This document shows, in pieces, positions 30,498 through 34,844 of a DNA stretch of 34,844 nt. Within the stretch, counting starts at the first letter, position 1. The number at the start of each line of letters is the position of its first letter. The translations under genes and the position numbers were made by a program. The DNA lies in contig NZ_JACJQJ010000084.1 of assembly GCF_014696615.1 (NCBI RefSeq), forward strand, positions 1 to 34,844. The letters are read 5' to 3'. The notes under the pieces were generated by a model. The model did not search any database and was not told where the DNA came from. It saw only the letters and a program-made list of their open reading frames with translations. This DNA comes from Nostoc linckia FACHB-104. GTDB taxonomy: Bacteria > Cyanobacteriota > Cyanobacteriia > Cyanobacteriales > Nostocaceae.

Positions 30498-33107
30498 TTA
30501 AATTTGTATCTCAGCCTGAACTTCTGTTTCAACTTGAGCTTCAACAAAAGGTGTATAAATTGGAATATCAGCTTGTATGGCTTCAAAACTCACAACTAGA
30601 GAGTATGGAACACTAGCTTCTGGATCGTTATTCCAACCTTCATGTCCAACAACTGCAATAGAAAATGCTTCTGTCAGTTCAAATGAATTTACAACTGTCC
30701 AATCCTTTTGAAGAGTTCCTGAACTTCTAGAAACACCCTCAATTTTCCCGTGGTTTTTTGATCTTTTACCAAGAGTCCATTGGAAACCTTTATCCCCCTT
30801 TTCAGCATCTTCTGGAGCATCATACTCTTTTAAAATCCTTTCTAGAAACCTTTCTGGATCTTCACCTTTCTTACTACAGTCCCAGTCCAGCCAAGTTGAA
30901 AGATATTTGCGGCGATTCCTGCGGGTGCGGCGCGGTTGTGCTTTGTATGACAAAGTAACTTCTAAAAGAATCTCCAGCGATTCCCCTTGAGAACGTAATT
31001 GTTCTGGAAGTTTTACTTGATAGACATGAGCTTGTTTAGCTACAATACGGCGTTCTCCTGTTGTCATTAAAGTGATTCTATTGGAAGAATTACCCAAAGC
31101 ACGATCAACATTGGGAAGTCCGTAACCAATTTGACGAATAACGTGCAATTTATTTACATTATCGGCCATTACCCATTCTGGCCATCTTGCTGATTGTACT
31201 ATTAATGCACGGTAAAGAAGGCAACTTTCACTTGGTAACTCAGCAGCTAGACGCGCAGCAATATGACTTACTTTTGGTGCTGCAAATGATGTACCAATAT
31301 TGTCAGCAGCAACCGCTGGGCCACCATACAAAGTTGACCGGACTAATTCGGGGCAAACATCTTTAGAGGTAGTAATATTTGGGGGTGTACCTTCATCTTT
31401 GACTAAATCTCCACCATACTCAACTACTTCTGGCTTAATAGTATTCCAAATTCCTAACCCAGAACATGAAAAAGCTGAGGGTTGATCCTTTTGTGCCATC
31501 GAAGAATAAGGTGGTGAATTATAAGAATTTGCAGCAATAGAACCAACTGTTAAAGCTTGGAAACTTTGTGCAGGGTTAGCTATTCTACATGAATTTTCTA
31601 GCAGATAATCCGGATATAGTCTATTTGCTGAAAGATGCTCTGTGATCGATAATCTTGTAACAGGTTTCTGAGGATAGGGAACTCTAGGTAAATTGCCTGC
31701 TGCCACAATTACAAGAATATCTTTTTGCCATGTTAAATTATCAATAGTTGATGCCCATGCACTCATATATCTAGTAAGACATGGAACCTGGCCAGTTATA
31801 GAGTGATTAAAAATTCTGGTTGATGTTAAATCATAATAAAACTCCACGATATCTTTCAATAACTGAGGTGGAAATAGTTGAATAGGTAGGTAGCAATTAG
31901 CATCAAGCACTCTAGCATTTTGTACCCAGCAAATAGCTTTCTCCTTACCACTACGAGGTATTTTCCTCGGATAAAGCAATGCACCAGCTACTCTCGTTCC
32001 ATGTCCACCATTGCTAACATAGTCTGGAGTTTTATCAGTTTCTCCTGGAACCCAAGACCTTGAGTTTTTTGAATCAATTGCTGCTCTTAGCAAAGAATGT
32101 CTTTCTTGAATACCACTATCTATAATGCATACTCTGGGAGCATTTAATTCTGGTGACTCTAGTTGAAATGATGGAGAATCAGTATCAGATACATTATCTT
32201 GCTGAATAATTTCAGCAAACTCATCTGGCTCACTAACATCAAAAATGTAGGGAAAATTCTCAACTAAATCTTTGAGACCTTTACCTGAAATTTGAATTCG
32301 ACATGAAAAACTATCAGGCAAAGTAGCTGTACCAATCTCACCCCCATCATCTTGAAAACCCTTGATAATCTTACCTTTATAAACTTGAATAAATTCTTCA
32401 AATTCGTCTTGCCTTTCCCAGGATATCTCTTCCCACTCTTGCTCAGTTAACTGACGTTTCTGAATCCAATTATTTACTCGCCTTGTAAAATTTTCATGAG
32501 TTTCATTAGGTTTCATTTTAGGATGATTAGGTAGTTGGCTGTTGGTTCCCACACAAGCAACACCAACATCAACAGTGTATATTTGCTCTTCTTTTATAAA
32601 AAGCCAATTATCATATAATTCAGCAAATAAGTTGGGAGAAAGAATCAATTCTGGCTTTTTTTTACCATCTATTACGTCCCAAACTTCGGCAACTTTATTA
32701 CTACCATACTGATCATTAATAAACTTTTCTATCTTTTTTTGTAACTCACTAAGTTCTAAATCTGCTGATGCACCAATAATGTATCCATCTTCTGTATCAG
32801 CAATCAATTCAATGCCATATGCTTTTAAACCATCTAGATTAAAAGAACCAGGGTCAATCTGTAAGATAATCCGTCGAGATTTCAGTGCCGGCTTCCCTTC
32901 TTGCTCTCTTTCTTCTTGGGTTTCTTGCCAATCAAATATCAAAGAGTCAACCGAACTTTTGAGTTGACCTCCATGTCCTTGGCGATTACCCAGATTAACG
33001 ACTGTTATGGGATTCTTTTTTCCTCCTCCTCCCGGTGGCGATGCAGCACGTCCTTCTGTTGTCAACCTAAGGCGGATATGTGGAAAACCCTGATAACTTT
33101 CAACCAT
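30498..33107 (-). CDS. Subtilisin-like serine protease (S8), partner of the AAA+ ATPase
   Basis: 869 aa. The first 320 residues form a poorly recognised, charged, likely helical region with a Gly-rich stretch (AASPPGGGGK, 21-30). The S8 protease domain follows: Asp330 in VCIIDSG, His369 in GGHGTRVAG, oxyanion Asn472 in AAGN, and Ser607 in GTSFAAP, so the catalytic triad is complete. About 180 beta-rich residues follow (LEILLEVTLSYKAQPRRTRR, IAVVGHEGWN). There is no signal peptide, so it should act inside the cell. It is downstream of the AAA+ gene by 28 bp in the same direction. Pairing of an intracellular S8 protease with a one-domain AAA+ ATPase recurs in bacterial genomes and looks like a regulated cleavage module, possibly defence (inference). 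ATG 33107 has weak Shine-Dalgarno support. Confidence 0.9.
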   Translation of the reverse strand: MVESYQGFPHIRLRLTTEGRAASPPGGGGKKNPITVVNLGNRQGHGGQLKSSVDSLIFDWQETQEEREQEGKPALKSRRIILQIDPGSFNLDGLKAYGIELIADTEDGYIIGASADLELSELQKKIEKFINDQYGSNKVAEVWDVIDGKKKPELILSPNLFAELYDNWLFIKEEQIYTVDVGVACVGTNSQLPNHPKMKPNETHENFTRRVNNWIQKRQLTEQEWEEISWERQDEFEEFIQVYKGKIIKGFQDDGGEIGTATLPDSFSCRIQISGKGLKDLVENFPYIFDVSEPDEFAEIIQQDNVSDTDSPSFQLESPELNAPRVCIIDSGIQERHSLLRAAIDSKNSRSWVPGETDKTPDYVSNGGHGTRVAGALLYPRKIPRSGKEKAICWVQNARVLDANCYLPIQLFPPQLLKDIVEFYYDLTSTRIFNHSITGQVPCLTRYMSAWASTIDNLTWQKDILVIVAAGNLPRVPYPQKPVTRLSITEHLSANRLYPDYLLENSCRIANPAQSFQALTVGSIAANSYNSPPYSSMAQKDQPSAFSCSGLGIWNTIKPEVVEYGGDLVKDEGTPPNITTSKDVCPELVRSTLYGGPAVAADNIGTSFAAPKVSHIAARLAAELPSESCLLYRALIVQSARWPEWVMADNVNKLHVIRQIGYGLPNVDRALGNSSNRITLMTTGERRIVAKQAHVYQVKLPEQLRSQGESLEILLEVTLSYKAQPRRTRRNRRKYLSTWLDWDCSKKGEDPERFLERILKEYDAPEDAEKGDKGFQWTLGKRSKNHGKIEGVSRSSGTLQKDWTVVNSFELTEAFSIAVVGHEGWNNDPEASVPYSLVVSFEAIQADIPIYTPFVEAQVETEVQAEIQI

Positions 33108-33135
33108 TTATTTATCCAGACAGCAAAATTGAATA

Positions 33136-34137
33136 CTAGGAAACTTTGATTTCTGCGATCGCTTCTTCTAAGTGTTCTTGAATCACTAGCTCCTCTCGCT
33201 CTAAGATTGCTCGTTTAGCTGCATCTTGAGCAACTCTTACAGCTTGAGCCGCAGAAAAACCTTTCATCTGCTCAATTATCCTTGACCAGTTGATAGATCC
33301 AATTTCAATTGCAGATAGTGTTTCCTTTAGTATAAATTCTAGCTCTTGTTCTCCTGGTTTGGGTACTGCAATTAAATCATCAAATCTTCTCCAAAGGGCA
33401 GTATCGAGAGATTTATTCAGATTTGTTGCTGCGACTAAAAGCCCAGAAGATGGTTGATATTCATCCAAAATTTGCAAAAATGTATTTACTACTCGCTTAA
33501 TTTCTCCTACTTCCTGAAAGTCTTCCCTTGATTTAGCTATTGAATCACATTCATCCAGAAATAATAAACATGGATTTTTTGAAGCATCCTCAAAAACAAG
33601 TCTCAAATTGCTTGCAGTTTCACCTAAAAAAGACGACACCATTGCATCAAATCGCACTTTCAGAAGTGGTAAACCTGTATTCCAAGCTAAACGCTCTGCT
33701 CCCAGTGTCTTTCCACAACCAGGAGGGCCATAAAGAAGAATTTTTTGTCTGTAAAGCAGTCCATGATGAGCCAATCTATCTCTGGCAGCATATTCACGTT
33801 CAATCCGACGAAAACGCTTCTCAATATTTTCAGGCAACACCATATGATGGCGTAATTTCTCCCTAGGTATAATAGTTACTAGGGGAATATTAAATCTTTT
33901 ACTAGTTGGTAATTCAGTTAAAGCCTGTAAGTTTTCCGGTACTGAGGAAGTGGATTTGATTGAGTTGATAGACTTATCTTTCTGACTCTTTTTAGTAATA
34001 TTTTCTAACTGGTCAGCTAAGAGAGTATGTCCTTTACTCCGTTCTTCTTCAATTACTAGATATGTAAGTTTATCAATCGCTTCTTGATCTGAACTAGCGA
34101 TCGCTCTAAAAAATCTTTTGAGAAGCTCTGCTTTCAT
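33136..34137 (-). CDS. AAA+ ATPase (ClpX/FtsH-like class), partner of the S8 protease
   Basis: 333 aa. Residues 1-90 form a helical N-terminal part (MKAELLKRFFRAIASSDQEA). The AAA+ core is about 95-300: Walker A GPPGCGKT (137-144), Walker B LLFLDECD (191-198), sensor 1 AATN (236-239) and the Arg-Arg pair 250-251 at the arginine-finger place. A helical lid closes the domain. It should form a hexameric ring that remodels or delivers substrates, probably for the protease encoded 28 bp downstream. GAGAGG lies directly upstream of ATG 34137, a strong start. It is the first gene of the operon behind the promoter with palindrome at 34175-34211. Confidence 0.92.
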   Translation of the reverse strand: MKAELLKRFFRAIASSDQEAIDKLTYLVIEEERSKGHTLLADQLENITKKSQKDKSINSIKSTSSVPENLQALTELPTSKRFNIPLVTIIPREKLRHHMVLPENIEKRFRRIEREYAARDRLAHHGLLYRQKILLYGPPGCGKTLGAERLAWNTGLPLLKVRFDAMVSSFLGETASNLRLVFEDASKNPCLLFLDECDSIAKSREDFQEVGEIKRVVNTFLQILDEYQPSSGLLVAATNLNKSLDTALWRRFDDLIAVPKPGEQELEFILKETLSAIEIGSINWSRIIEQMKGFSAAQAVRVAQDAAKRAILEREELVIQEHLEEAIAEIKVS

Positions 34138-34174
34138 ACTGCCTCTCAGTATAAATGGTAACTTTTAATCAATT

Positions 34175-34211
34175 TAGTACTATTGTACTATATAAATATA
34201 TTGTATTGCAA
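34175..34211 (-). promoter_or_regulatory. Promoter with palindrome for the AAA-S8 operon
   Basis: Minus strand: TTGCAA (34211-34206), 18-nt spacer, TACAAT (34187-34182; 5 of 6). A perfect TAGTAC-aata-GTACTA palindrome (34175-34190) covers the -10. This is the layout of a repressed promoter; the repressor is unknown. Pattern evidence only. Confidence 0.4.
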
Positions 34212-34338
34212 ATTATAACGCACTCACTGTCTCCCTAATCATTATATTAATTTATATAAAATATAAAAATTTTTATTTTCCGGAATTAAATATATCTAAT
34301 CATAAAGTATTGTTTTGAAATCTATATCATCTTCTCCT

Positions 34339-34569
34339 TCAATCAATAACAGAGTCATCATCTGCCTCAATAAAACTCGTTAATTTAAAATCAGACATAG
34401 TTTTAAATTCCTCAATAGCAACTTTTTCAGAATAGTATTTAAATATTATTTGAATAGCTTTATTTTTATCTAAATAATTTTGGTAGCTACTATCCTTTTG
34501 CATCAAATGTTCAACAATTTTTGATATTCTCTCCAACAGAGCTTCTTGATCTCCATCCACTTCTGGCAT
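34339..34569 (-). CDS. Small acidic protein (76 aa), unknown, upstream of the AAA-S8 pair
   Basis: 76 aa, helical and acidic (EVDGDQEALLERISKIVEHL, DKNKAIQIIFKYYSEKVAIE; tail SFIEADDDSVID). No motif or signal peptide is seen. It reads in the same direction as the AAA-S8 operon, 201 bp upstream of its promoter, and may be a third accessory gene or an adaptor. ATG 34569 has no strong Shine-Dalgarno sequence, so gene status is only moderately sure. It lies 111 bp from the IS701-type transposase start on the other strand. Confidence 0.5.
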   Translation of the reverse strand: MPEVDGDQEALLERISKIVEHLMQKDSSYQNYLDKNKAIQIIFKYYSEKVAIEEFKTMSDFKLTSFIEADDDSVID

Positions 34570-34614
34570 AATATTCTTTGATTTTGAATCTATTACCTCA
34601 ATTATATCCCTCTT

Positions 34615-34844
34615 CTGTCACTTTCCGAGTATTCTGAATAAAAGGATGAAAAGAAAAAACTCTGGAAGGTAAGCAGGGCAATGGATGTAGAATTACAAAT
34701 CCTGAAACATTTAGCAAGAGATCCTCATCCAACAGTTGGCATCATAGATGAATATTGTGCAGAGTATAAAGACTTATTTAAAGAAGTAAGAAATTATGAG
34801 TGCTTCAAATATTTACACTTGGGAATCATCTCAACGATAAAAAG
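34615..34844 (+). mobile_element. Left end of an IS701-type insertion sequence (cut by window end)
   Basis: A transposase start at 34681 is preceded by about 65 bp that would include the left terminal repeat (a candidate begins near CACTTTCCGAGTATTCTGAA at 34619). The right end is outside the window, so the boundary is a guess. Confidence 0.5.
34681..34844 (+). CDS. IS701-family transposase, N-terminal part
   Basis: 54 codons from ATG 34681 with a good Shine-Dalgarno sequence (GGAAGGTAAGCAGGGCA). The residues MDVELQILKHLARDPHPTVG, then DEYCAEYKDLFKEVRNYEC, then FKYLHLGIISTIKR match the opening of cyanobacterial IS701/IS4-like transposases as I know them (the FKYLHLG stretch is characteristic). 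Catalytic DDE residues lie beyond the window. Its presence 0.1 kb from a small gene beside the AAA-protease cassette fits a mobile or plastic region. Confidence 0.75.
   Translation, partial: MDVELQILKHLARDPHPTVGIIDEYCAEYKDLFKEVRNYECFKYLHLGIISTIK

Overview
The window looks like a chromosomal segment of a filamentous, heterocyst-forming cyanobacterium of the Nostoc/Calothrix/Tolypothrix type. GCGATCGC (HIP1) octamers are frequent, heptamer STRR repeats and small palindromic repeats fill the intergenic spaces, and an unannotatably short ORF at 4112-4153 encodes a 13-residue peptide ending in DERGSGR. That peptide is PatS, the diffusible inhibitor that sets heterocyst spacing.

Layout. 1-5709: an HNH endonuclease, a patatin-like lipase, then 1.7 kb of AT-rich DNA holding patS, then a haem-oxygenase-like diiron protein. 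5876-8725: a methyltransferase, a MITE-like repeat, a CD225/dispanin plus DUF2752 membrane pair, and a ZIP metal transporter. 8993-9281: a decayed tRNA array (two fairly regular cloverleaves, one tRNA without an anticodon, one isolated Asp-type anticodon arm, and a duplicated 24-nt spacer). 9741-13739: a slipin-like SPFH protein with a tripled N-terminal module, a 98-aa protein, a LysR regulator and a GNAT acetyltransferase. 14039-22646: a surface region with a beta-helix/S-layer-homology protein, a protein of unknown function, a Wzm/Wzt-type polysaccharide ABC exporter, a membrane-anchored protein and two glycosyltransferases.

24003-30001 is the most unusual block. On the minus strand run an MbnP-like protein (four-Cys 'metallo-mystery' family), cytochrome bd oxidase subunits CydA and CydB, and an MbnH-like di-haem MauG/CCP enzyme, ending at a clear terminator. 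A divergent gene of unknown function with CxxxC, HxH and HGCGCNSH clusters lies beside it. In methanotrophs MbnH oxidises a tryptophan of MbnP to make a copper site; here the pair brackets a quinol oxidase, which suggests a link between copper handling and terminal respiration (inference).

30498-34844: a two-gene AAA+ ATPase / subtilisin-like protease cassette behind a promoter with a palindrome over its -10, a 76-aa protein, and the cut-off start of an IS701-type transposase. The cassette resembles conflict or defence modules, but no function can be proven from sequence. Two small repeat families, each with two copies in the window, are also described.
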